DNA of 47,905 bases, from positions 1-47,905 of the forward strand of contig JAHZCM010000003.1 in assembly GCA_019422905.1 (NCBI GenBank), in the 5' to 3' direction. The translations under genes and the position numbers were made by a program. Shown here one piece after another: positions 30,865-39,282 of the stretch. Position 1 is the stretch's first letter. Every line of letters begins with the position of its first letter. This DNA comes from Oscillospiraceae bacterium (lineage in GTDB: Bacteria; Bacillota; Clostridia; Oscillospirales; Acutalibacteraceae). The notes under the pieces are model-generated. The model saw nothing but the letters and a program-made list of their open reading frames with translations, was not told where the DNA came from and ran no database searches.

Positions 30865-32604
30865 ATGAAACTGAAGAAGGTTTTGGCTCTGGTTCTTGCG
30901 CTGGCTTTGGTTGTCACGGCTTTCGCAGCCTGCGGCAACGGTGAGAGCTCCAGCACGAGTTCCGAGAGCAGCACTTCCGAAAGCTCCGCTGCGGATGACG
31001 GTGAGTCCTCTGCGGCTGCGCCTTCCGGCGAAGCGACAGCGATCTTTACACCGAAAGCGGTTGACGATGCGAAGAACATCAACCTGAATGCGGGCATGGA
31101 GCCGACGGGTCTGAATACGCTGACCTCCACCTACTCCATCGAATTCTCGATGTTCAAGCATATGTACGAGAACCTCGTCATGCTCGATGAGAACGACGGC
31201 GTTGTTCCGGCTGCGGCGGAGAGCTGGGATGTTGACGAGAGCAGCACGGTCTATACGTTCCATCTCCGTAAGGACGGCGTATGGACAAACGGCGATCCGG
31301 TTACGGCTTATGACTTTGAGTTTGCATGGAGCCAGGCTCTGAATCCGGAGATCGCTTCCGACTATGCATACTTCCTTTACATCCTGAAGAACGGCGAGGC
31401 GTACTACAAAGGCGAGTGCACCTGGGAAGACGTCGGCGTTAAGGCTCTGGACGAGTACACGCTGGAGGTTACGCTGGAGCAGCCCACGGCTTATGCTCTG
31501 AGCCAGTTCACATTCGGCACGTTCGCTCCGATCAACCAGAGATTCTATGAGGCTGTCGGCGCGGATCTCTATTCCACAGAGGCACAGTATTTCTGCACGA
31601 ACGGCGCGTTTGCCCTGACCGAGTGGACGCACAACGACAAGATCGTTATGCAGAAGAACGACGCTTGGCACGACGCTGCGAACGTTGAAGTTGAGCAGAT
31701 CACATGGAAGATCATCACCGACGCGAATGCGGCGCTCTCCTCCTTCCTCGCAGGCGAGCTGGATGTTGTCGCTCTTCCCACAGGCGAGCTGATCAAACAG
31801 GCCGAGGCGGCCGGTGCGGAAGTTCAGTCGTATTCCGACGGTTCTGCATTCTACATTTACTTCAACCACAACAACGAGTACCTCTCCAACGTAAATCTCA
31901 GAAGAGCGCTTGCCCTCGGCTTTGACAAGCAGGCGATGATCGACACGGTCTGGCAGAACAACAACCAGCCGATGACGTCCTTCACGAACCCCGGCGTTTC
32001 CGCGGCGGACGGCACCTCCTTTGCCGATAAGTGCGGCGAGCTTACACCGGTGAACGGCGATATTGAGAAGGCGAAGGAATACCTTGCAACGGCGCTTGAA
32101 GAGCTGAACTGCACGGTGGAGGATCTCTCTGCGGCCCTTTCCGTTGACTGCGGCGATTCTCCGACGGCCATGGCGGAAGCCTCCTTCTATCAGGAGCAGT
32201 GGAGACAGAACCTCGGCATCGAGGTCACGGTCAATCCGATGATCACGAAGCAGGGCTCTGAGAACCGCAAGACCGGCAACTATGTCATGTCCCTCACAGG
32301 CTGGGGCCCGGACTACAACGACCCGAACACCTTCCTGGATCTGTGGGTTACGGACGGCGGCAACAACCAGACCGGATTCTCCAATGCGGAGTATGACGAG
32401 CTGATTAAAAAGGCTGCTACGGAAACGGATCTTGAGGTTCGTGAGAGCTATTTCCTCCGCTGCGAGGAGATCATCGCGGAAGAGCTTCCGGTTGCGCATT
32501 CCTGGTGGAGAAATCCGTCCTATGCTTGCTCCGATAAGATTAAGGGCGGTCTGATTCGCACCATGAATCAGGACATCAATGCGGTTCATGTAAAGCTTTC
32601 CTAA
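30865..32604 (+). CDS. Oligopeptide/dipeptide ABC transporter substrate-binding lipoprotein (SBP family 5)
   Basis: The 579-residue binding protein has a lipoprotein signal peptide ending AFAAC with Cys23, then a Ser/Ala/Glu-rich linker (24-58). The mature part has the SBP_bac_5 pattern: NINLNAGMEPTGLNTL, MFKHMYENLVMLDENDGVVP, AAESWDVDESSTVYTFHLRK, DGVWTNGDPVTAYDF, NLRRALALGFDKQAM and GWGPDYNDPNTFLDLW. ATG 30865 follows AGGAGGAAC. The OppA/DppA type captures peptides outside the cell and delivers them to the permease encoded next. A strong ribosome site and separate hairpin downstream suggest much higher expression than the permease. Substrate length preference is not readable. Confidence 0.93.
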   Translation: MKLKKVLALVLALALVVTAFAACGNGESSSTSSESSTSESSAADDGESSAAAPSGEATAIFTPKAVDDAKNINLNAGMEPTGLNTLTSTYSIEFSMFKHMYENLVMLDENDGVVPAAAESWDVDESSTVYTFHLRKDGVWTNGDPVTAYDFEFAWSQALNPEIASDYAYFLYILKNGEAYYKGECTWEDVGVKALDEYTLEVTLEQPTAYALSQFTFGTFAPINQRFYEAVGADLYSTEAQYFCTNGAFALTEWTHNDKIVMQKNDAWHDAANVEVEQITWKIITDANAALSSFLAGELDVVALPTGELIKQAEAAGAEVQSYSDGSAFYIYFNHNNEYLSNVNLRRALALGFDKQAMIDTVWQNNNQPMTSFTNPGVSAADGTSFADKCGELTPVNGDIEKAKEYLATALEELNCTVEDLSAALSVDCGDSPTAMAEASFYQEQWRQNLGIEVTVNPMITKQGSENRKTGNYVMSLTGWGPDYNDPNTFLDLWVTDGGNNQTGFSNAEYDELIKKAATETDLEVRESYFLRCEEIIAEELPVAHSWWRNPSYACSDKIKGGLIRTMNQDINAVHVKLS

Positions 32605-32993
32605 TCCGATTTTCAGATATCGGACAAAGTAAATTCAAATAACAGCGGTTTCGGTTTGCGGTACATCGGCAAGGTGTACCGCACCGGACTGTTTATTTTC
32701 TTAAAAATTTGCTTTGGTGCTTTAAAGGATCATGCCTGTGCTGCGAAGAAACAGGACGGATCTGAACATATTCCCGCATTTTCCATAATGTTGAAAACCA
32801 ATGTGCCAAAGGCGGCCGTGTAGTTTTTACCGATCCTTTGCACATTTTTTGTTATATTGTCGTTTGCCGGACAAGGCCGCGGACGCTTTTGCGGTGGAAT
32901 CCATACGAAATAAAAACGTCGGCGGCTTTGTCCGCACTTTTAATCCGTATAGCAAATACAGTTTATTACAACAAGAGAGAGGTGGATTGCGTC
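32605..32993 (+). other. Spacer with attenuating hairpin between binding protein and permease
   Basis: Contains a perfect 8-bp hairpin GCGGTACA/TGTACCGC (32658-32665, 32675-32682), then an A/T-rich tail. It resembles the partial terminator often placed after a binding-protein gene. No gene is seen in the 389 bases. Confidence 0.6.
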
Positions 32994-33929
32994 ATGACCA
33001 AATACATCCTAAAGCGTTTGGGTTACTCCATCGTCACGCTCTTTGTGCTGGTAGCCCTCACGTTCTTTATGATGCAGCTGCTTCCGGGCGATCCGTTTAC
33101 CGGAGAAAAGCAGCTCCCTCAGGCTCAGATGGACGCGCTTATGGCAAAATACGGGCTGGATAAGCCCGTGTGGCAGCAGTTCTTCATTTACATCGGCAAC
33201 GTTGTGCAGGGCGACCTCGGCACATCCCTGACCTATAACCGCGCCATCACGCTGATGATCGGCGAGGCTTTCGGCGTTTCGTTCGACGTCGGTATCCGCG
33301 CGATCCTGTTCGCCTTCATCGGCGGCGTTCTGCTCGGCACGCTTGCGGCGATTAAGCGCGGCAAGGTGGCCGATACGGTTTGTATGGTCGTCGCGCTGAT
33401 CGGCGTTTCGGTGCCGTCCTTTATTGTGGCGTCGTTGCTGCAATATACCTTGGGCCTAAAGCTCTATCAGGCGACCGGCATGCGCATTTTCGCCATCACC
33501 GGCTGGGACAGCTTTAACTGCCGGATTCTGCCGGTTATCGCGCTGGGCTTCGGCTCACTCGCAACGATATCCCGTCTGATGCGCACCAGCATGCTGGATG
33601 TTCTCGGGCAGGACTATATCAAGACCGCAAAGGCCAAGGGTCTTTCCCAGAGCGGCATCATTTTCAAGCACGCCATGCGCAACGCGATTATGCCGGTCGT
33701 TACGGTTCTCGGCCCGATCACGGCGAGCGTTCTTACCGGCGGCTTTGTTGTGGAGAGCGTATTTGGAATTCCCGGTATGGGCCGTTACTTCGTGCAGAGC
33801 GTCCAGAATATCGACTACATGATGATTGCCGGCACCACGATTTTCTACGGTGCGTTCCTGATCCTTGCAAACCTTGTCGTTGATATCGCATACGGTCTGA
33901 TTGACCCGAGAGTAAAGTTGGAGGGCTGA
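32994..33929 (+). CDS. oppB: Peptide ABC transporter permease, OppB/DppB type
   Basis: The 311-residue inner-membrane subunit begins MTKYILKRLGYSIVTLFVLV at ATG 32994 after AGAGGTGG. It has the OppB N-terminal helix, then LLPGDPF, the large extracytoplasmic loop (KYGLDKPVWQQFFIYIGNVVQGDLGTS in two parts), and the membrane part with the EAA-type coupling loop around DYIKTAKAKGLSQSGIIFKH, which contacts the ATPase subunits. The C-terminal helices end with GLIDPRVKLEG. It overlaps nothing and its end carries the oppC ribosome site. Whether it carries tri- to pentapeptides or dipeptides cannot be told. Confidence 0.94.
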   Translation: MTKYILKRLGYSIVTLFVLVALTFFMMQLLPGDPFTGEKQLPQAQMDALMAKYGLDKPVWQQFFIYIGNVVQGDLGTSLTYNRAITLMIGEAFGVSFDVGIRAILFAFIGGVLLGTLAAIKRGKVADTVCMVVALIGVSVPSFIVASLLQYTLGLKLYQATGMRIFAITGWDSFNCRILPVIALGFGSLATISRLMRTSMLDVLGQDYIKTAKAKGLSQSGIIFKHAMRNAIMPVVTVLGPITASVLTGGFVVESVFGIPGMGRYFVQSVQNIDYMMIAGTTIFYGAFLILANLVVDIAYGLIDPRVKLEG

Positions 33930-33932
33930 GTC

Positions 33933-34886
33933 ATGACAAAAATTGAGAAAAGCCGCTTCGAATGGATCGGTTCGGACCCGGAGCGCCGAGAGGGGATTTC
34001 ACGCCCCAGCACGACTTATTGGAAAGACGCGATCGGCCGTCTGCTGAAAAACAAGGTTGCCGTCGCATGTTTCTTTGTTATTGTTTTGATTATTTTGAGC
34101 TGTATCATCATTCCGTTTTTCTCGCCGTTTGAAAGCCGGGAGCAGCATCTGGGGGAAACCAACAAGGGCTTTATGACCCCCTGCACGGATCCGCGCTATG
34201 AAGGCCAGGGGCATGTCCATATATTCGGAACCGACAATCTCGGCCGCGACTTGTTCCTGCGCGCCTTTGAGGGCGGACGTGTTTCCCTGATGATCGCGTT
34301 TGCCGCGGTTTTCGTCAATCTGGTTGTCGGCCTGATTTACGGCGGTATCTCCGGATATATCGGGGGCACAACCGATACGATCATGATGCGTATCGTGGAA
34401 ATTGTCAACGGCATTCCGTATTTGATCGTTGTTATCCTGCTGATGATGGTTCTGCCAAAGGGCATTTTCACGATGGTTGTGGCTTACGGCATCACGGGGT
34501 GGACCGGTATGGCGCGCCTTGTGCGCGGTCAGGTGCTGCAGCTTAAGGGTCAGGAGTTCATTGTCGCGGCGGAGGCGATGGGCGCAAAAAGCTCGCGCAT
34601 TATTGCAAAGCATTTAATCCCCAATGCGCTGTCCGTCATTATCATCAACGTTACGCTGGCAATTCCGAGCGCGATTTTTACGGAGGCATTCCTTTCCTAT
34701 ATCGGCCTTGGCGTTCCGGTGCCGCAGCCGTCCTGGGGCGTGCTGGCAAAGGCCGGCCAGGATGTGTTTATGACGTATCCGTATCAGTTGATCGTTCCGG
34801 CTGTTGCCATCAGCCTTACAATGCTTTCGTTCAATTTGCTCGGCGATGGTCTTCGCGACGCATTTGACCCGCGCTTGAGGAGGTAA
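33933..34886 (+). CDS. oppC: Peptide ABC transporter permease, OppC/DppC type
   Basis: The 317-residue partner permease starts three bases after oppB, using GGAGGG inside the oppB end. Family features: N-terminal SRPSTTYWKDAIGRLLKNKVAV, a first membrane helix, HIFGTDNLGRDLFLRAFEGGR, the EAA loop QEFIVAAEAMGAKSSRIIAKH that docks on OppD/OppF, and GLGVPVPQPSWGVLAKAGQD followed by the final helix ending GDGLRDAFDPRLRR. With OppB it forms the heterodimeric channel. The oppD ribosome site AGGAGGT overlaps its end. Confidence 0.95.
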   Translation: MTKIEKSRFEWIGSDPERREGISRPSTTYWKDAIGRLLKNKVAVACFFVIVLIILSCIIIPFFSPFESREQHLGETNKGFMTPCTDPRYEGQGHVHIFGTDNLGRDLFLRAFEGGRVSLMIAFAAVFVNLVVGLIYGGISGYIGGTTDTIMMRIVEIVNGIPYLIVVILLMMVLPKGIFTMVVAYGITGWTGMARLVRGQVLQLKGQEFIVAAEAMGAKSSRIIAKHLIPNALSVIIINVTLAIPSAIFTEAFLSYIGLGVPVPQPSWGVLAKAGQDVFMTYPYQLIVPAVAISLTMLSFNLLGDGLRDAFDPRLRR

Positions 34887-34892
34887 CCGAAA

Positions 34893-35906
34893 ATGAGTAA
34901 AGTTCTGGATGTGCAGAATCTGCACGTTTCCTTTGATACCTATGCCGGCGAGGTTCAGGCCGTCCGCGGCGTGACCTTCTCCCTGGAAGAGGGCGAGGTG
35001 CTTGCCATCGTCGGCGAATCCGGCTGCGGCAAGAGCGTTTCTGCGCAGACGATTATGAAGCTGAACCCGATGCCGCCCGCAAGAATTAAGGAAGGCTCCG
35101 TCCAGCTCGGCGAGCACGATATCGTCGCCGCCACGGAAAAAGAGATGCAGAAGATCCGCGGTAAGGAAGTCTCCATGATCTTTCAGGATCCGATGACCTG
35201 CCTGAACCCGACGAAGCCGGTCGGCAAGCAGATCGTCGAGGCGATTCAGCACCACCGCAAGCTCTCCGCCGCTGAAGCGAAGGCGGAGGCCATCAAGTAT
35301 CTCACGATGGTCAATATCCCGAACCCCGAGGAGCGCGCAAAGCAGTATCCGCACGAATTCTCCGGCGGTATGCGTCAGCGCGCAATGATCGCCATGGCGC
35401 TTTCCTGCAACCCGAAGCTCCTGATTGCCGACGAGCCGACAACCGCGTTGGACGTTACGATTCAGGCGCAGATCATGGATCTGCTGGCGGAAATCAAGGA
35501 AAAGACCAATACCGCGATCATCCTCATCACCCATGACCTCGGCGTCGTGGCGTCGATGGCGGACCGCGTTGCCGTTATGTACGCGGGCAAGGTTGTGGAA
35601 ACCGGCACCTGCGAGGACATTTTCTACCGCAATGTGCACCCGTACACGCAGGCGCTTTTGAAGAGCCTGCCGTCCGTCGATATGACGAAGGCGGAACGCC
35701 TTGTTTCGATTCCGGGCACGCCGCCGGACCTGCTCAATCCGCCTAAGGGCTGCGGCTTCGGCGCGCGCTGCACGCATTGCATGAAGATCTGCCACGAGGA
35801 GCAGCCACCGGTCTTTAAGGTTGGCGAGGGACACGAGGCAGCCTGCTGGCTGCTGCATCCCGACTGCCCGAGCGCAGCGGAAAGGGGTGAGCCGGATGAG
35901 CAGTAA
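34893..35906 (+). CDS. oppD: Peptide ABC transporter ATP-binding protein, OppD/DppD type
   Basis: The 337-residue ATPase has Walker A GESGCGKSV (41-49), Q-loop QDPMTCLNP, signature SGGMRQR (157-163), Walker B LLIADEPTTALD with Asp180-Glu181, and H-loop ITHDLG. The oligopeptide-type C-terminal extension ends with GCGFGARCTHCMKICHEE, a cysteine cluster common in OppD/DppD and known in some relatives to bind an iron-sulphur cluster. It powers import together with OppF. It overlaps oppF by 11 bases. Confidence 0.96.
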   Translation: MSKVLDVQNLHVSFDTYAGEVQAVRGVTFSLEEGEVLAIVGESGCGKSVSAQTIMKLNPMPPARIKEGSVQLGEHDIVAATEKEMQKIRGKEVSMIFQDPMTCLNPTKPVGKQIVEAIQHHRKLSAAEAKAEAIKYLTMVNIPNPEERAKQYPHEFSGGMRQRAMIAMALSCNPKLLIADEPTTALDVTIQAQIMDLLAEIKEKTNTAIILITHDLGVVASMADRVAVMYAGKVVETGTCEDIFYRNVHPYTQALLKSLPSVDMTKAERLVSIPGTPPDLLNPPKGCGFGARCTHCMKICHEEQPPVFKVGEGHEAACWLLHPDCPSAAERGEPDEQ

Positions 35907-36864
35907 TGAAAAACTGATCGTTCTGGACGACGTATGCAAGCATTTTAAGGTTTCCGGCGGTATGCTGAAAGCGGTTGACCACGTCACGCTCGATATTTAT
36001 AAGGGCGAGACGCTCGGCCTCGTCGGCGAGTCCGGCTGCGGCAAATCCACGCTGGGCCGCGTTGCGATGGGCATATACCCGGCAACGAGCGGCAAGCTGT
36101 ATTACAGCGGCGAGGAGCTGAACCTGAAAAACGCCGATACGCGTTTCAAATACGCAAAGAAAGCGCAGATTATTTTCCAGGATCCGTATGCTTCTCTGGA
36201 TCCCCGTATGACGGTCGCCTCGATCATCGAGGAGGGCATGGTCATCCACGGTATGTACGATGCGAAGAAGCGGCAGGAGCGCGTTTATGAGCTTCTGGAG
36301 CTTGTCGGCCTGAACCGCGAGCATGCCAACCGCTTCCCGCACGAGTTTTCCGGCGGCCAGCGCCAGCGTATCGGCATCGCCCGCGCGCTTGCGATTGAGC
36401 CGGAATTCATCGTCTGCGACGAGCCGATCTCCGCGCTGGATGTTTCCATTCAGTCCCAGATCATCAACCTGCTGCACGACCTGCAGCAGAAGCTCGGCCT
36501 GACGTTCCTGTTCATTGCGCATGACCTGAACATCGTCAAGTATATCAGCGACCGCATCGCGGTGATGTATCTCGGCAATGTCGTCGAGCTAGCGTCCTCC
36601 AATGAGCTGTACCAGAACACGCTGCACCCGTATTCGAAGGCGCTGCTCTCCGCGGTTCCGATTCCGGACCCGAGCAAAGAAGCGCAGAAGCAGCGCCAGA
36701 TCCTGACCGGCGATGTGCCCAGCCCGATCAACACGCCGAAGGGCTGCAACTTTGCAGGCCGCTGCCCGGTTGCGTGCGACAAGTGCAGAGAGTCGAAGCC
36801 GGAGCTTCGCGAAGTGCGTCCTGGCCACTTCTGTGCCTGCCATCTCGTCGATCCGGAAAAGTAA
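35896..36864 (+). CDS. oppF: Peptide ABC transporter ATP-binding protein, OppF/DppF type
   Basis: The 322-residue second ATPase starts at ATG 35896 within the end of oppD, after AAGGGGTGA. Walker A is GESGCGKST (44-52), then QDPYASLDPRM, signature FSGGQRQRIGIARAL, Walker B VCDEPISALDV and H-loop IAHDLN. The C-terminal cysteines NFAGRCPVACDKC mirror those of OppD. It is the last gene of the importer and is followed at once by a bidirectional terminator. The five genes in SBP-permease-permease-ATPase-ATPase order form a complete importer. Confidence 0.96.
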   Translation: MSSNEKLIVLDDVCKHFKVSGGMLKAVDHVTLDIYKGETLGLVGESGCGKSTLGRVAMGIYPATSGKLYYSGEELNLKNADTRFKYAKKAQIIFQDPYASLDPRMTVASIIEEGMVIHGMYDAKKRQERVYELLELVGLNREHANRFPHEFSGGQRQRIGIARALAIEPEFIVCDEPISALDVSIQSQIINLLHDLQQKLGLTFLFIAHDLNIVKYISDRIAVMYLGNVVELASSNELYQNTLHPYSKALLSAVPIPDPSKEAQKQRQILTGDVPSPINTPKGCNFAGRCPVACDKCRESKPELREVRPGHFCACHLVDPEK

Positions 36865-36877
36865 ATTTCCTAAGCAT

Positions 36878-36915
36878 AAAAGCCTTGCTTCCTTTTTGGG
36901 AGCAAGGCTTTTTGT
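36878..36915. terminator. Bidirectional terminator between oppF and the UMF1 permease
   Basis: Fifteen-bp stem (36878-36892 with 36898-36912, one G-T pair) and a TTTTT loop; T-run on the plus strand and an A-run on the left serve both converging genes. Confidence 0.88.
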
Positions 36916-36934
36916 ATCGTATAACGGGATGTTG

Positions 36935-38176
36935 TCAGGAGCGGTTGAGCTTGTCGGCATAGCAGAAAATTACAAAGCCGATGATGAAAATCACGGCGAT
37001 TGCGCCGACGGCGATATTCTCGCTGCCGGTGAGCTGGCTGACAACCGCGACGATCAGCGTGCCGAGGAATGCCGCGCCCTTGCCGCAGATATCGAACAAG
37101 CCGAAATATTCCCCGCTCTTTTCGGCGGGAATGATCTTCGCAAAGTAGGAGCGGGAAAGTGCCTGAATGCCGCCCTGGAACATGCCGACCGCCACGGTAA
37201 GCGTCCAGAATTGCCACTGGAACTGAAGGAAAATGGCAAAAACAGCGATCGCTGTATAGGCCAGAATACAGATCTTGATCAAAAGCCCGGTGCTGTATTT
37301 GGTGGAAAGCCGGCCGAACAGGATTGCGAAGGGGAATGCGACGATCTGCGTCAGAAGCAGGGCGAGCAGCAGGCCGGTGGAATCCAGGCCGACCGCGGCG
37401 CCGTAGGCCGTCGCCATTTCGATGATCGTATAAACGCCGTCGATGAAAAAGAAAAAGGCGAGCATGAAGATAAAGATGTGCTTTTCGCGCCGGATATTTT
37501 TAAAGGTACGGCCAAGGCGCCGGAAGGTTTCGGAGAGCTTTGCCCCGCTCGCTTCGGAATAGGCGGTCTGGCGGTACGATTTGAGCAGCGGGATCGTCAG
37601 CACGACCCACCAGACGGCGGTGATCAGAAACGCAATCGCCATGGCTGTGGGCTGGCTGATGCCGAGCGCGTTATAATTCAGCACGATCAAAAGACATACG
37701 ACGAACGGGATGCAGCTCCCGATATAGCCGAAAGCATAGCCATGGGAGGAAACCTTATCCATGCGCTCCTCGGTCGTGATTTCGGGCAGCATCGCATCGT
37801 AAAAGACGTTCGCGGAGGAATAGCCGACCTTCGCGACGATGAAGATCACAAGAAAGGAGAGCCAGCCCCATGCAAGGCCGAGAAACGCGCAGCCAAGTAC
37901 GCCGACGGCAAGAGAGATGCCGAAAAGGATGGGCTTCATGTTTTTACGGTCCGCGAGCGTGCCGAGGATCGGCGCGGTAACGGCGACGATCAGCGTCGCG
38001 ATGGAGCCTGCGTAGCCCCAGTAGGCAAGGTAATCGCTGTTTGAGATGCCGCCGGCTTCAGCGAGCGCATTGAAATAGATCGGGATGATGGTGGAGATGA
38101 GCAGAATGAACGCGGAATTGCCGATGTCATACAGCACCCACGCCTTTTCGCCGCGCGTCAGTTTAAACTTTTCCAT
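36935..38176 (-). CDS. UMF1-family MFS permease (Atg22-like)
   Basis: A 413-residue membrane protein with about twelve helices. The N-terminal RGEKAWVLYDIGNSAFILLI is the hallmark of the UMF1/BtlA group related to yeast Atg22. Further features are GTLADRKNMKPILFG (MFS A-motif region), YSSANVFYDAMLPEIT, HGYAFGYIGSC and SRSYFAKIIPAEKSGEYFGL. Eukaryotic relatives release amino acids from vacuoles; bacterial substrates are largely unknown. Next to a peptide importer it could export amino acids, but that is an inference from position. The start ATG (38174-38176) follows AAGGAGC. It converges on oppF. Confidence 0.88.
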   Translation of the reverse strand: MEKFKLTRGEKAWVLYDIGNSAFILLISTIIPIYFNALAEAGGISNSDYLAYWGYAGSIATLIVAVTAPILGTLADRKNMKPILFGISLAVGVLGCAFLGLAWGWLSFLVIFIVAKVGYSSANVFYDAMLPEITTEERMDKVSSHGYAFGYIGSCIPFVVCLLIVLNYNALGISQPTAMAIAFLITAVWWVVLTIPLLKSYRQTAYSEASGAKLSETFRRLGRTFKNIRREKHIFIFMLAFFFFIDGVYTIIEMATAYGAAVGLDSTGLLLALLLTQIVAFPFAILFGRLSTKYSTGLLIKICILAYTAIAVFAIFLQFQWQFWTLTVAVGMFQGGIQALSRSYFAKIIPAEKSGEYFGLFDICGKGAAFLGTLIVAVVSQLTGSENIAVGAIAVIFIIGFVIFCYADKLNRS

Positions 38177-38247
38177 GGTGTCGCTCCTTATGATGGGATG
38201 GATTTGAATGACCGATGGTTGTGTTATGCTCTCGCTCAGGGAAGCCT

Positions 38248-39042
38248 TTAACCCTCGAAGGTTTTATCGAAAGCAGGACCGGCGGATTTTCCGGTTTCCA
38301 GATAATCGTCCGCTTCGGAGAAAAGCGTCTGCGCAAGCGCAAGCGCTTCGCCGTACAGCTCCGTGAGGCGTTCGCTGCTCTGCGCGCAGCGCGCGTCCGG
38401 CTGCGGCGTCATCATCATATCGGCAATCGCGTCGTGGTGCAGCGTGATGTACAGCGCCTTGTCCGCCGCCGCGCGGAATATCCTGTTTTGGTTGAACAGC
38501 ACACGCCCGTAAAAGACCATGCCGTGAAGGCTCTTCTCCACGGTGTCCGTCAGGGCCGGCGGGTAGAACGGCGCGATGACGGCGGCGTTGCGCCGCGTGA
38601 CCTCGAAATGGCCGCAGGGATCGAACCGCAGCGGGTCGAGGCCGTCGCGGGTCAGCAGGAAACGGTCGAAAGCGGTTTCCACAGCGGCGTGCGTCAGGTC
38701 GTATGTCGCCATCGCCTCCGCCACATAGGGGTGGCAGACGGAATCCAGCGCGAAATGACACAGCAGGCCGTAAAGGTACGCGCGGACGGCGCGCTTGTCC
38801 TTTGCGGCGGCAAGCACCTTTTTGCCGCGGACGAGAAATTCCCGGCCGGATCTGCGGTGCGCGTCGTGGCCGATCCGGTTGACGCGGTTGGGCAGGACGG
38901 GCCGGTAAAAGAAAAAGAGGTCCGGGCCGTGCAGGCCGATGTCAAAAAGCGCGCGGTTTTCCCGGCAGACAGCCTGTACATCGGGCGGCGCGTTTTCCAA
39001 GACGCCGCAGCCAAAGCGATAATGTGCGTAAAATGCGGGCAT
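38248..39042 (-). CDS. Zinc-dependent phospholipase C-family protein
   Basis: The 264-residue protein starts at ATG 39040-39042 (MPAFYAHYRFGCGVLENAPP). Its spaced metal ligands fit the zinc-dependent phospholipase C/S1-P1 nuclease fold: His7, HGPD with His38 and Asp41, HDAH with His59, LLCHFALDSVCHPYV with His96, Asp100 and His104. No signal peptide is visible, unlike secreted clostridial phospholipases, so an intracellular or unconventional role is likely. Proteins of this short form are widespread in anaerobes with no proven substrate. It is transcribed towards the UMF1 permease, 71 bases away, and divergently from the GH3 gene. Confidence 0.82.
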   Translation of the reverse strand: MPAFYAHYRFGCGVLENAPPDVQAVCRENRALFDIGLHGPDLFFFYRPVLPNRVNRIGHDAHRRSGREFLVRGKKVLAAAKDKRAVRAYLYGLLCHFALDSVCHPYVAEAMATYDLTHAAVETAFDRFLLTRDGLDPLRFDPCGHFEVTRRNAAVIAPFYPPALTDTVEKSLHGMVFYGRVLFNQNRIFRAAADKALYITLHHDAIADMMMTPQPDARCAQSSERLTELYGEALALAQTLFSEADDYLETGKSAGPAFDKTFEG

Positions 39043-39204
39043 AATAGTCACCGATCCTTGCAGGTATTCTGAAATCGAATAGGATTTATATCTATGATAA
39101 CCTTTTTGTGTAAATTTTACAATCGCTGGAATGTAAAACAATCGGGGAATTTTTTGCTTTTTTCCATAAATCGGAATTTGTCGAGACTTTTTTTCTGGGC
39201 GCTC

Positions 39205-39233
39205 TTGCTATAAAAAGCAAAATCGATTATGAT
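39205..39233 (+). promoter_or_regulatory. Promoter of the GH3 cluster
   Basis: TTGCTA (39205-39210) and TATGAT (39228-39233) with a 17-base spacer, 49 bases before the GH3 ATG, and TTTTTTT runs upstream. Confidence 0.7.
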
Positions 39234-39282
39234 AGTATACAGGAAAAGTATTCCTCAAAAAACCAGAAAGGAAAGATGCCAC

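Noticed and set aside
30841..32589. Long minus-strand frame (582 codons) opposite the binding-protein gene
   Set aside because: Antisense shadow; the plus strand encodes a clear lipoprotein of SBP family 5.
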